The notes beneath the pieces were generated by a model. That model worked only from the letters and a program-made list of their open reading frames with translations, did not search any database and was not told where the DNA came from. A program made the translations under genes and the position numbers. Source: Acidobacteriota bacterium (lineage in GTDB: Bacteria; Acidobacteriota; Vicinamibacteria; Vicinamibacterales; JAKQTR01). From it: a stretch of 64,000 nucleotides of DNA. The first letter of the stretch is position 1. The number at the start of each line of letters is the position of its first letter. Positions 45,496 to 53,309 of the stretch are shown in pieces. Location of the stretch: positions 24,634 through 88,633 of the forward strand of contig JAPKZO010000037.1 in assembly GCA_026393755.1 (NCBI GenBank). Reading direction: 5' to 3'.

Positions 45496-47301
45496 CTACC
45501 GCAGCTTCGTCTCCAGGGTGCCGAGCAAGTCCACGTCGTAGTTGTAGACGATGACCCTCATGTAGGTCGGCTCCAGGGTGGCCGGCACCTTCCAGCGGTA
45601 CTCGATGCCGGTCTTCAGGAACCGGCTGAAGGCCTCATCGGTGAAGTTCAAGTCGAGCGTGCTCCAGCTCACGTCGATGATCCTCTGCCGCGCATCCCCG
45701 TAGAAGGCGGCGACGCGAAGCTGGCCGACCCTTCTGCCATCGACCTGCTTGAGGGCAACCCTGGAGATGTCGATGGTGAGCGTGACGTCGTTGCCGAGGA
45801 GGGCCGCCTTCATCTTGATGTCCGTCACGGCAACCCGATACTGCGCAGCAGTCGCGATTCGCGTGACCGTGAGGAATTCCTTCGCGTCGTACGGCGTGGC
45901 GGTTTGACGGGCGTAGTAGCCCTGGCGCCAAACCACGTCGAGGTCGGGCCGGTTCACTCTCACCTCGATGCGCCGGTACTTGCCGTTCCAGTTGGTGTTC
46001 TTCGGGTAGTACCCGAGCAGGTACTGAGTCCGCGTCGCGACATCGACGCGGTCGAGCGCAGTCCTGGTGAACTCCGTGATGGATGCCTGGCCGCCGGTCT
46101 GCCTGGAGAGGCTCCGCATGCTTGCGAAATTGAAGCTCTCGCCGAAGCCGGGCGACTCTCCCAGCGTGCCGCGCCACATCGAAAAGCCTTCAATGCCGCC
46201 GGTCTGAATCATGTCCAGCGCGACACGCGCGTCGTTGGCCATCGCGGCGATGCTGTGATCATCGTCGGTGCTCGGGACGGCCATTCCCGGGCCGAAATAC
46301 ACCAGGCGCTTCTGGCCCACCATGGTGCGCATGTAGTCGACGCCCGCGAAGATCTGAGCCATCCCGCCCATGCTTGTCAGGGAGCTCGCCACGCGCTGGT
46401 CGAATCCCGCCTCCGCCTTGGCGTAGTCCTCCAGGGCGGCGGCGGCATCAGGGTTCGGCCTAGGCGGCGTCGCGTTGCTCCGCATCGGGCGCGCATCGAT
46501 CGCGGGCAGCTGCCGCATCGAGGCTCCCGGCACGTCGAAGACCTCGTCGATATCGCGTTGGGTGTCGGCCGGTATCCTCCCGGTGCCGAACAGGGCACGA
46601 AGGCCCGAGAAGAACGCTTCCAGTGCCGCCCCGATCTTGTCGCTCCGCGCCCGATAACGCTCGATCACTTCGACGATCGCCGCGTGGTTGGTTGTGAACA
46701 CCGTAGCGCGGTTGTACGCCGTGGCGGCGACCACGTCCTGCGGCAGCAGCCGCTTGTTCACGAAATCCAGCAGCGCGTCGAGCCCCTTGTTCGGACCCTG
46801 GATGCTGTTGCCACGCCACGTGGACAGGACGATGAGGAAGACTCGCCGCTCCTGGGGTGCCAGCTCGAGAGCCGGGACAATCCGGCGCCCGACGGCCTCG
46901 TTCGCGCTCGCCTTGGAGGTTTCGGCAACGATGCTCTCGAGCGAGAAGTGTTGAACCTCCTGCGGGATGCCGTCCTCGAGGATGGTGAAGTTCGCTTTCT
47001 TCAGATCGACGACGGGTCTGCCATCAGGTCCGAGAACCGACACGTTCACGGGAATCAGTTCCACCGCGCTGCGGAAGGTCGGCGTCTGCATCGCTTGCTG
47101 GCCGGTGGCTTGCCCGGGCGCGAGATCCGCGCGCGGGCGCCGAACGGGCACGTAGCCCACGTCGAGGCGGTCGACTCGGATCGCGCCGGCTGGTGGGTTG
47201 TCGCCTTGAAGCGAGGCCGGATCCTGCGCGCCGAGGATAGCGGCCGCAGCCAGCGTGATCGCCACCGCGGCTGGCAGTCCCTTCAACCATCGATGTCGCA
47301 T
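45496..47301 (-). CDS. Secreted VWFA-related protein (acidobacterial type)
   Basis: From 47301, behind GAGG, the protein has 601 residues and a signal peptide (LPAAVAITLAAAAILG). The segment FRSAVELIPVNVSVLGPDG followed by VVDLKKANFTILEDG is the N-terminal hallmark of the VWFA-related domain common in Acidobacteria. A Rossmann-like VWFA core follows, but the strand that normally holds the DxSxS metal site reads VFLIVLSTWRGNS, so metal binding is probably lost. It lies in the second island segment, although such proteins are usually chromosomal. Function unknown. Confidence 0.8.
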   Translation of the reverse strand: MRHRWLKGLPAAVAITLAAAAILGAQDPASLQGDNPPAGAIRVDRLDVGYVPVRRPRADLAPGQATGQQAMQTPTFRSAVELIPVNVSVLGPDGRPVVDLKKANFTILEDGIPQEVQHFSLESIVAETSKASANEAVGRRIVPALELAPQERRVFLIVLSTWRGNSIQGPNKGLDALLDFVNKRLLPQDVVAATAYNRATVFTTNHAAIVEVIERYRARSDKIGAALEAFFSGLRALFGTGRIPADTQRDIDEVFDVPGASMRQLPAIDARPMRSNATPPRPNPDAAAALEDYAKAEAGFDQRVASSLTSMGGMAQIFAGVDYMRTMVGQKRLVYFGPGMAVPSTDDDHSIAAMANDARVALDMIQTGGIEGFSMWRGTLGESPGFGESFNFASMRSLSRQTGGQASITEFTRTALDRVDVATRTQYLLGYYPKNTNWNGKYRRIEVRVNRPDLDVVWRQGYYARQTATPYDAKEFLTVTRIATAAQYRVAVTDIKMKAALLGNDVTLTIDISRVALKQVDGRRVGQLRVAAFYGDARQRIIDVSWSTLDLNFTDEAFSRFLKTGIEYRWKVPATLEPTYMRVIVYNYDVDLLGTLETKLR

Positions 47302-47582
47302 GTTCGTCCTCACTCCATGGAGCGGGGACATTCTACCCTTCGACCGCGGCTTCGGCTAAAGGGTTCACCCTGTGGTCGCGGTCGCTGGATTGCGCCCCGT
47401 CTCGGAACTGCCTGGGACCGGCCAGGTGAGCCACCATCCCTTTCCGGGAGGATTGTGTCAGAGTGGGACGGGGTGCCCGGAGGGTCTGATAGGGGGCTGC
47501 GTTGACCTGGCGAGCAGAGGGCGAGCCGAGACCGCTCCAAGGCGTCCTTGCCCGTTCTCCGAGGCGCAGTTCAACACGCTGA

Positions 47583-47736
47583 AGTGCTGAAGTACTGTCC
47601 CACGTTTCCCGATCGCTTCGGGTCGCTGGGGGGATGCCCGCAGGTTCGGACGGGTGTTCTTCCCGTGGCACAACGACGAACACCATCACAGCGGTTGGGG
47701 TGTTCCTCCCGGCGAGGGGCGCCGCTTGGGCTAATT
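47583..47736 (+). pseudogene. IS3-family transposase C-terminal remnant
   Basis: Read with one frameshift near 47634, the translation is KYCPTFPDRFGSLG then DARRFGRVFFPWHNDEHHHSG. This is the conserved end of IS3-type (rve) transposases, after the catalytic Glu. No upstream transposase and no terminal repeats are visible. The neighbouring stretches 47302-47582 and 47737-48030 contain no recognisable gene. Confidence 0.7.
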
Positions 47737-48030
47737 TGGGTTTTTGCGGGCGTCGCAGGGGATCGCAAGAGATCGCTTCTGATCAATGGGCCGTCAGTAG
47801 AGACGAGGTCCGACAACGATTGACCGACGTTGCGACCCCGATCACGATGCCCGGAACCGGTGATCACGATGGCCGGAATGCGCAGGTCAAGCGGAACCCA
47901 GACCGGTTTCCAGCGGATTCTGCGTTCAGGCTGCCCCAGGATGAGGTCGTCGCGCTGCCGCGTTCAAGATCACAGATTGTGATCTTGAATGCGTGCGCCA
48001 CGCCATCGCACTCGACCTGGCCGCGTGATC

Positions 48031-48498
48031 TCAATGCTGACGGCGAACCGGTCGGCCTCGACTTGGCAGGGGAGCGCCAGGAGCGATGACGCGTGCCCTG
48101 AGCCGATCCTGAGGAAAGTCCCGAGGGTTGAGCGTCACAATGAAGTCCGCGTCGCCTGCTTCTGCGCAGGCACAGAAGGGCTCATCGCCAGGGTCGGGTG
48201 AGATTCCGGTCGCTACCGTCTCCGAGATCCGTTCTGCGTCCTCATTGAGCAGGTTGAGGACGCGTCCGACCGTCGCACGCGACACGCCGAGGCGGACCAA
48301 TACTTCTCTGTACTCGTCCAGGATGTCGGTGGAAACCAACCAGGTGAACGCGCGCCGATCGATCCACCTGCGAAGCAGGGTGGCACTGCAGTTGTCCGGA
48401 TCGGGACGTGGGCGCCTGAATCCGGATATGCCGGCCACGAGCACCGACGTATCGACGACTCCGCGCAATCGGCCGGGGCGACTACGACTCCGGGCCAA
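48031..48498 (-). CDS. PIN-domain toxin (VapC-like ribonuclease)
   Basis: This 155-residue protein has the PIN-domain acidic residues: Asp in GVVDTSVLVAG near 16, Glu in DILDEYREVL, and the late Asp residues in AGDADFIVTLNPRDF. PIN toxins cut RNA with a metal-dependent active site. It overlaps the preceding antitoxin-like gene by 17 nt on the same strand, forming a type II toxin-antitoxin pair. Confidence 0.85.
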   Translation of the reverse strand: MARSRSRPGRLRGVVDTSVLVAGISGFRRPRPDPDNCSATLLRRWIDRRAFTWLVSTDILDEYREVLVRLGVSRATVGRVLNLLNEDAERISETVATGISPDPGDEPFCACAEAGDADFIVTLNPRDFPQDRLRARVIAPGAPLPSRGRPVRRQH

Positions 48499-49036
48499 CG
48501 GTGACCTCGCGTCGTGACCGCGATCGACGGTACTCGCCGACGACGTTGAGGATCTGAGCGTCGCTCAGGGGTGGGAGCTCAGCGGCTGCGTCCCGGACGC
48601 TGCGCACGAAGTCGGCCTTCCAGCCCGGCCGTCGACGGCCAGTGGGGAGGTCCCGTGCGACGGCGGCGAGGGGCATGCGGCGCTTGATGTCCGCGTTCAG
48701 TGCTCCGACAGGCACGAGGATGCTCACCGCTGCCGCGCCATGGAAGGGACGCGATTGAATGCTGACGGACGCGGGCATCGTCAAAAACGCGGGCGACGCC
48801 GCCAGCGCCCGGACAAAACCCGCAAGGTGCCCGGTGGACGCACCGAGCGATTCTCGCAGGTAGAGCGCGCATTTCGCCTGCAGCAGCGCCGCTTCGCCAA
48901 ACCAGTAGAATCGTCCTCGTCGCCTCGGGCGCACGACGCGGAACTGCACAAAGTTCTGCAGCAGCTTGGGCGGCATGTCCAGAACGACCGACGCTTGCTT
49001 CAGCTTCAGCTCTGTCTCGATCGGGAACGTGTTCAT
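48482..49036 (-). CDS. Antitoxin-like protein with helix-turn-helix start
   Basis: This 184-residue protein precedes and overlaps the PIN toxin gene. The N-terminal part (LKQASVVLDMPPKLLQNFVQFRVVRPRRRGRFYWFGEAALLQAK) looks like a MerR-type DNA-binding region, and the Arg-rich C-terminus could bind the toxin. The sequence upstream of the ATG is AT-rich with TATAGA close to the start, unlike the GC-rich surroundings, and probably contains an autoregulated promoter. Confidence 0.65.
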   Translation of the reverse strand: MNTFPIETELKLKQASVVLDMPPKLLQNFVQFRVVRPRRRGRFYWFGEAALLQAKCALYLRESLGASTGHLAGFVRALAASPAFLTMPASVSIQSRPFHGAAAVSILVPVGALNADIKRRMPLAAVARDLPTGRRRPGWKADFVRSVRDAAAELPPLSDAQILNVVGEYRRSRSRREVTVGPES

Positions 49037-49714
49037 TATGGTCTATATTTTAGGTGATAATGCGATCGAGCGCAAGCCGTGACGGCTGCTCGCCGTGGCC
49101 TCTCGGCCTTTAGAATCGTCTCATAGGTGTCCACTTAAGCGCGTCCGACCAGGACCAAACCTGATCGGAGTCGCCCGATTCGTTGTTCCCGAGGCACGTT
49201 GGCGCGCCCCGCGTTCGCCAGTAGGAACTCCAATCGCGTGTTGCCACGCCATGCGCAAGCCGCGCCCCTTCACGATTCAGTTTCGCCCGTGTGTCGCCGC
49301 GTGTGTCGTTCGTCGCGTTCCTGATCGGCGGACGCCTGTCCCGGAGAAAGTAACCATCACACTCGCCACCGCCTACTGCACCAGTGGAGGTGAGAGCAAT
49401 GGACATCAGAACCACGACGGTGCAAGCGTTCCCGGCGGACGGCGGCGTGAGCCGTGCAGCCAAACTGATCAAGCGCTTCTGCGTGCGGCCGCCCTCGCGA
49501 GGCGTCCTTTCCACGTGGACCCCAACTCTCTCAGGAGAAACTCGAACACAATGTCTCGCCATCAGCAGTCTCGTGCTCATATTGGCTGTACTCGCGGTGC
49601 CGCCGGCGGAGTATGCGGCGCAGTACTATGAGCGGGTCAAGGCGGCCTGACTCACACAAACCGCCCTCCCAGATTGCCGGTACGATTCAGGGAGAGCCTG
49701 CGGCTGAAGCCGCG
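49037..49714. other. Gene-poor island region
   Basis: No confident gene is seen in these 678 bp. A short plus-strand frame (49399-49650, ending PPAEYAAQYYERVKAA) contains a possible scrap of a transposase end followed by imperfect repeats, but no family is certain. AT-rich promoter sequence for the antitoxin gene lies at the left end. Confidence 0.4.
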
Positions 49715-49912
49715 TCACTTCCGCCGCGGAGCGCGACGCTCGGTGGATGCGTGAATTGGCTCCAGCCTCCGCGGTGGCAGCCGGACGACGATATGGCCGG
49801 ACGTGACCTGAATCGCGCGAAGGTCGACACAGATAGCCGCGAGGTTCCGACGGAATTTGAGGGTGTGTTCCATTCGATGCTTGCGCACCTCCTCGACGAT
49901 GGGATCAGTCAT
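49715..49912 (-). CDS. Antitoxin of a PIN toxin pair
   Basis: From 49912 the protein has 65 residues: MTDPIVEEVRKHRMEHTL, FRRNLAAICVDLRAIQ and VVRLPPRR. This short helical pattern matches small antitoxins encoded directly after PIN toxins. Its ATG overlaps the toxin stop by 4 nt (ATGA), so toxin-first order with coupled translation is seen. A longer reading from 50032 overlaps the toxin gene and is rejected. Confidence 0.7.
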   Translation of the reverse strand: MTDPIVEEVRKHRMEHTLKFRRNLAAICVDLRAIQVTSGHIVVRLPPRRLEPIHASTERRAPRRK

Positions 49913-50388
49913 GATGCACTCTCCATCAACTCCTCGGGGGAGCAAATCTCGGGGCATACATACCCCTCGTCCTGGACAATTTGGCGAACGATCCTTCGCG
50001 TGAATGGATTGGACAAATGCGCGAAGTTCCACGTCACAACCACGTCGATGCCGTTGACCGCGGCAACGGCGATGTGCAGGGCATCTTCCGGGTATTCCTC
50101 CGGCACGCCTCTTCCTGCGACGACCTTTTCCGCCAGCATTCGTGCGTCCTCATCGATGTCCAACATACGAAAAGGCTTGATCGCAGCCAGCCGCTTCGTC
50201 GCTTGCTCGACGTTTCCCTTGGCGGCCTCTTCGTAGACAAGGGCAGAGACGAAGGTGTCGTAGTCCGTCGTCAACCTGGGCCAGAATTCGCGAGTGGCCT
50301 CCTGATGGCCAGCCACCATCAGGTCTCGGCTTGGTCGTGCCACAAGGTAACTCACGACCGTGGTCTCAATATAGAGCCTTCGCTTCAT
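49909..50388 (-). CDS. PIN-domain toxin (VapC-like)
   Basis: This 159-residue protein shows PIN acidic residues: Glu in RLYIETTVVSYLVARPS near 8, the central Glu pair in VYEEAAKG, and Asp in EDALHIAVAAVNGIDVVVTWNFAHLSN, where TWNFAHL is typical for this PIN subfamily. The first Asp of classical VapC is replaced by Glu. The gene is followed by an overlapping short antitoxin gene. Confidence 0.85.
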   Translation of the reverse strand: MKRRLYIETTVVSYLVARPSRDLMVAGHQEATREFWPRLTTDYDTFVSALVYEEAAKGNVEQATKRLAAIKPFRMLDIDEDARMLAEKVVAGRGVPEEYPEDALHIAVAAVNGIDVVVTWNFAHLSNPFTRRIVRQIVQDEGYVCPEICSPEELMESAS

Positions 50389-50661
50389 GGTCGGGTCACC
50401 GATGGTTTCCCTCGGGCAGAGGCATGACGACGCGAATCATAAGGCCCGTCGCGTGTCAGTTCACCATGACATGATATCGCCGCGGCGGCCGTTGTGCATC
50501 GACAGCTACGCAACATCATGTGAGTTGCTTGGTCCTACTTGCCAGGCGCACGCGTCATTTGGTGGCGCGAATGCTCTCGCGCGCCTTCAGCAATGGAAGG
50601 CGCCGACGGCACGGCAGGGAAGTACCGATGCTGTCTGGATATCATTCGCGTAAAACATCAA

Positions 50662-50674
50662 AAACTGATAGTTT
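50662..50674. promoter_or_regulatory. Operator-like inverted repeat upstream of AbiEi
   Basis: AAACT-GAT-AGTTT lies 6 nt before the AbiEi start codon, within an AT-rich stretch. AbiEi proteins are known to bind inverted repeats in their own promoters, so this is a plausible autoregulatory site. The preceding 270 bp (50389-50661) hold no gene. Confidence 0.35.
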
Positions 50675-50680
50675 GCGCTT

Positions 50681-51481
50681 ATGAAATCCGGAAAACGGCC
50701 GAAGGCCCGGCAGTACCTGGAACAACTGGCCACCGCGGGGCGCTACAGCTTTACCGGGCGCGAGGCCCGAGCAGCTCTGGGCGTCTCCACCAGCGCCGCC
50801 CTCCTCGCGCTGAATCGGCTCGCCAGACAGGGACTTCTCGCATCCCCGGCGAGAAGCTTCTATGTCATCGTACCGCCGGAATATCGGTCGCTCGGTTGCC
50901 TTCCTGCCGAGCAGTTTGTTCCCGACCTCATGAAGTGGCTGAAGCGGCCCTACTACGTGTGCCTCCTGTCGGCCGCGGAGTTTCACGGCGCGGCGCATCA
51001 GCGCCCGCAGGCCCTGCAGGTCTTTCTCGAGGGCCCGCGCCGGCCGATCATCTGCGGTCGCGTCCGTGTGACCTTTCTGGTGCGCAAGCAACTGCGGGCC
51101 GTGCCCGTGCAGACCGTCAACACCCCGCGCGGTGGCGTGCTCGTATCAACGCCCGAGGCGACGGCGCTCGACCTTGTTGGATACGCACAGCAGGCTGGCG
51201 GCCTCAATCTAGTGGCGACCGTACTCTCGGAACTGGCCGAGCGCATTGACGCCCAGAAGCTCGCGACTGCGGCGAACGCGGCTCCGATTGTGTGGGCGCA
51301 ACGGCTCGGTCACCTCCTTCAGCGCGTAGGAGCTGCGGACAAGACCGGGCCACTGCAGGAGCATGTGCGAGCTCGCGCGCAGAAGGCAACGCCGCTCGCG
51401 CCGGGGACTGCCTTCCATACGAGGCCGCGCGATGGCGTGTGGAAGGTCTACGTGAACACCACCGTGGAAACGGACCAGTGA
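50681..51481 (+). CDS. AbiEi-family antitoxin (type IV toxin-antitoxin)
   Basis: This 266-residue protein has an N-terminal winged-helix domain (YSFTGREARAALGVSTSAALLALNRLARQGLL) and a C-terminal nucleotidyltransferase-antidote-type domain (PYYVCLLSAAEFHGAAHQRPQALQVF, then GVLVSTPEATALDLVGY). These are the features of AbiEi antitoxins, which repress the operon and counter AbiEii. Its stop overlaps the AbiEii start by 4 nt (GTGA), but that partner is truncated. Confidence 0.85.
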   Translation: MKSGKRPKARQYLEQLATAGRYSFTGREARAALGVSTSAALLALNRLARQGLLASPARSFYVIVPPEYRSLGCLPAEQFVPDLMKWLKRPYYVCLLSAAEFHGAAHQRPQALQVFLEGPRRPIICGRVRVTFLVRKQLRAVPVQTVNTPRGGVLVSTPEATALDLVGYAQQAGGLNLVATVLSELAERIDAQKLATAANAAPIVWAQRLGHLLQRVGAADKTGPLQEHVRARAQKATPLAPGTAFHTRPRDGVWKVYVNTTVETDQ

Positions 51482-51723
51482 TACCTCGCGACTACATCAC
51501 CGAGTGGAGGACCGAGGCGCCGTGGGTCCGTACCAGCCAGGTCGAGCAGGATCTCGTCATGAGCCGCGCGCTGTTAACCGGAGGGTTGTCCGCCTTCGCT
51601 CGCTTCCTGCACGAACGGCGAGCTTCGGCGCGACCACGCCGTAGCTCCGCATCCGGTAGAACGTGCGGATGCGGAGCGAAGGCGGGTAGGTTCGAGTCCT
51701 ACCTGAGGAGCCAACTTCCTTAG
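51478..51723 (+). pseudogene. AbiEii-type toxin gene truncated by att copy 3
   Basis: The GTG at 51478 opens (M)IPRDYITEWRTEAPWVRTSQ and VEQDLVMSRAL, the conserved start of AbiEii-like nucleotidyltransferase toxins. After about 31 codons the sequence becomes the tRNA-derived word at 51571, and the frame then runs through palindromic DNA to a stop at 51723. The catalytic domain is absent, so the toxin must be inactive. Confidence 0.8.
51571..51713 (+). repeat. att copy 3: tRNA-Asn 3' half interrupted by a palindrome
   Basis: The 19-nt tRNA word (51571-51589) is followed by an insert whose ends CCGCCTTCGCTC (51590-51601) and GAGCGAAGGCGG (51674-51685) are perfect 12-bp inverted repeats. Directly after it the tRNA resumes with a T arm GTAGG-TTCGAGT-CCTAC (51686-51702), acceptor CTGAGGA, G and CCA (to 51713). 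A related palindrome occupies the same place in att copy 2 at 44941-45017. Confidence 0.8.
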
Positions 51724-51910
51724 GAAAATTGAACACTTTCGTCTTGGCCCGCGCGGGCGTTTGGGCACGTTGCCTTTCTGTTGCCCTTTTCGGCCGCTGC
51801 GCATCCAGCAAGCCAACCTCGGGCGAGAGTTAGGCGGGGGACAGGTGCGCGTAGCGCATCACCATCCGGAGGCCCCGGTGACCGAGCATTTCGGCGACCG
51901 CCCAGGGGAC
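51714..51910 (-). pseudogene. Remnant of a second tyrosine recombinase (C-terminus)
   Basis: Read on the minus strand, this segment resembles the last part of the integrase at 37648: a decayed AEMLGHRGLRMVMRYAHLSP region, LLDAQRPKRATERQRAQ and AKVFNFPKEVGSSG in broken frames. It sits beside att copy 3 just as the intact integrase sits beside the tRNA. This indicates a second, related element that has lost most of its integrase. Bases 51911-52048 hold nothing recognisable. Confidence 0.75.
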
Positions 51911-52048
51911 TCGAATCAACTGCCCAGTTCCTTCGGAGCCGTGGACGCGGAGGCGCTCGGCTCCTTCGAGTGCCTCAATCTGCCTGGGAATGCGCTGCTC
52001 CTTGTTGGGTGAGCGTCGCGCAAGGCTCCCAGAGCCGCATTTGATCGT

Positions 52049-52471
52049 TCATCCGCGAGCCCGGCTCTCGACCAACACGAAGTCCCGGTTAGGAACGACA
52101 GCCGACAATAGATCCGACAGCTTCTGCACACTCGGCGTCGTGCGCCCCTGTTCATAGCGAGCATACGCGTTCAGCGACTTGGCGCCGAGCTTGGCGGAGA
52201 CCTCGGCCAGACTGAGCCCGGCCTTGAGTCGCGTGCGACGAAGGAGCAGTGCCGTGAGCGCGGCCTGGTCCGACGCACCGATCTCGAAATGCTCGCCGAT
52301 ACCGGCGAAGACCGAGACCTCGAACCCCTTCTTGTTCACGAGGGACTCGACAGCGTCGGCGATCATCTCCAGTGCGTCGCTGCGCGTGCGCCCCTGCGAC
52401 ACGACTCCGAGGATCGCGACCTCGACAGCCCAGTGGTGGCCTACCTTGAACACGCGACCTTCGAATCGCAT
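52049..52471 (-). CDS. hicB: HicB-type antitoxin with XRE helix-turn-helix
   Basis: This 140-residue protein has an N-terminal HicB partial RNase-H-like fold (VGHHWAVEVAILGVVSQGRTRSDALEMIADAVESLV) and a C-terminal XRE helix-turn-helix (LKAGLSLAEVSAKLGAKSLNAYARYEQGRTTPS). It neutralises HicA and probably represses the operon. Its ATG overlaps the hicA stop as TAATG. Confidence 0.85.
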   Translation of the reverse strand: MRFEGRVFKVGHHWAVEVAILGVVSQGRTRSDALEMIADAVESLVNKKGFEVSVFAGIGEHFEIGASDQAALTALLLRRTRLKAGLSLAEVSAKLGAKSLNAYARYEQGRTTPSVQKLSDLLSAVVPNRDFVLVESRARG

Positions 52472-52647
52472 TACCGTTTCCCTCCGGCCTCTCTGAGGAT
52501 CGCCTTCGCGGTGTAATCATTGATCTCGCCGTGTCTCGGGACGACAAGCTCGTGGTCGCCGCGTGCCCAGACGTCGTGACGTGCGCCGTGCCGGATCAGA
52601 TGCCAGCCTATCTCGTGGAGCCTCTTCTCAAGGTCACGACGTTTCAG
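52471..52647 (-). CDS. hicA: HicA-type mRNA interferase with non-canonical CTG start
   Basis: The frame gives KRRDLEKRLHEIGWHLIRHG, then RHDVWARGDHELVVPRH and NDYTAKAILREAGGKR, which is a complete HicA fold with the RHGxRH segment that holds the catalytic His. No ATG, GTG or TTG is available. The codon where family members start (MKRRDLE) is CTG at 52645-52647, and a stop lies 5 codons upstream. Either CTG is used, or a start mutation has silenced the toxin. With the CTG start it is 58 residues. Confidence 0.75.
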   Translation of the reverse strand: MKRRDLEKRLHEIGWHLIRHGARHDVWARGDHELVVPRHGEINDYTAKAILREAGGKR

Positions 52648-52656
52648 GGCCCAAGT

Positions 52657-52674
52657 TTACACCAATCCGTGTAA
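52657..52674. promoter_or_regulatory. Operator-like inverted repeat upstream of hicA
   Basis: TTACAC (52657-52662) and GTGTAA (52669-52674) are perfect arms around CAATCC, 9 nt upstream of the likely hicA start. HicB proteins with helix-turn-helix domains bind such sites. Confidence 0.4.
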
Positions 52675-53309
52675 TGGCGAGAATGGCCGCCGCACACGGG
52701 TACATTCAGATCCGCCTGACGAGTTCGAACCGACGACCGCACGAGCGAGACCTCCGCCACGACGGCAGTTAAGGTGTCGGTCACCGCCGCTGCTCGCGGC
52801 GATGACCGTGGCCGACTTACCGCCGCGATCCGGTGGGCCACCAGCCCTCGGTCCTGGGCGGCGCGCCGGCCGGATCGACCCGATCGTGGCGCTGAGGGCG
52901 GAGTAGGCGGCACGTGTTTCCCTCCAGGTTCATTTGACGACCTGAACGCGAGCATCCGCAAGGCGCGGACCGCGCCGCGTCGCAGACGCTGGATGTCTTC
53001 CTGGCGCCGCCGTTCCTGGCGCCGCCGTTCCTGGCGTTCGCCCTGGAGCTGGCGGCCAAACCTTTCGAAAACCCACAACACGAAGAGCCACAACGGTGCT
53101 CGAAAATCCCGATTATGTGGTATTGAGTAGTGTCCCCGAGCCGCTGCGCAGTCAGCGCACGCAGGATCGCCGGCTGAGGTCAGCCCATCGGAGAGCACCG
53201 TGCGGCGTCAACACCCCTGTTCGATCCCGTCCCCAACCCGGTCTGTGCGGACACGCTGTTCTTCGATGTCCGCCGGTCGGGCTCTGGGTTGGTCGATGAC
53301 AGGCTGCCG
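52675..53309. other. Gene-poor region after HicAB
   Basis: No convincing gene is seen in 635 bp. A duplicated word TTCCTGGCGCCGCCG at about 52999-53028 makes a short Arg/Trp-rich repeat in one frame. Frames on both strands lack recognisable protein patterns. The right end should contain the promoter of the sensor kinase gene. Confidence 0.5.

Larger units (their letters stand above)
37667..51714. mobile_element. Composite tRNA-Asn genomic island with three att-like direct repeats
   Basis: The 19-nt word CTGTTAACCGGAGGGTTGT from the tRNA-Asn anticodon arm recurs exactly at 37667-37685, 44922-44940 and 51571-51589. The first copy is in the intact tRNA beside a tyrosine recombinase gene. The third is followed by the tRNA 3' end (T arm, acceptor and CCA up to 51713) and then a decayed integrase. 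The spacing makes two segments of 7.3 and 6.6 kb, consistent with two successive insertions. Contents are accessory: RHS toxins, toxin-antitoxin pairs and IS remnants. Confidence 0.8.

Noticed and set aside
45352..47505. 717-codon plus-strand open frame
   Set aside because: It is antisense to the VWFA-related gene with signal peptide and family hallmark; composition is shadow-like.
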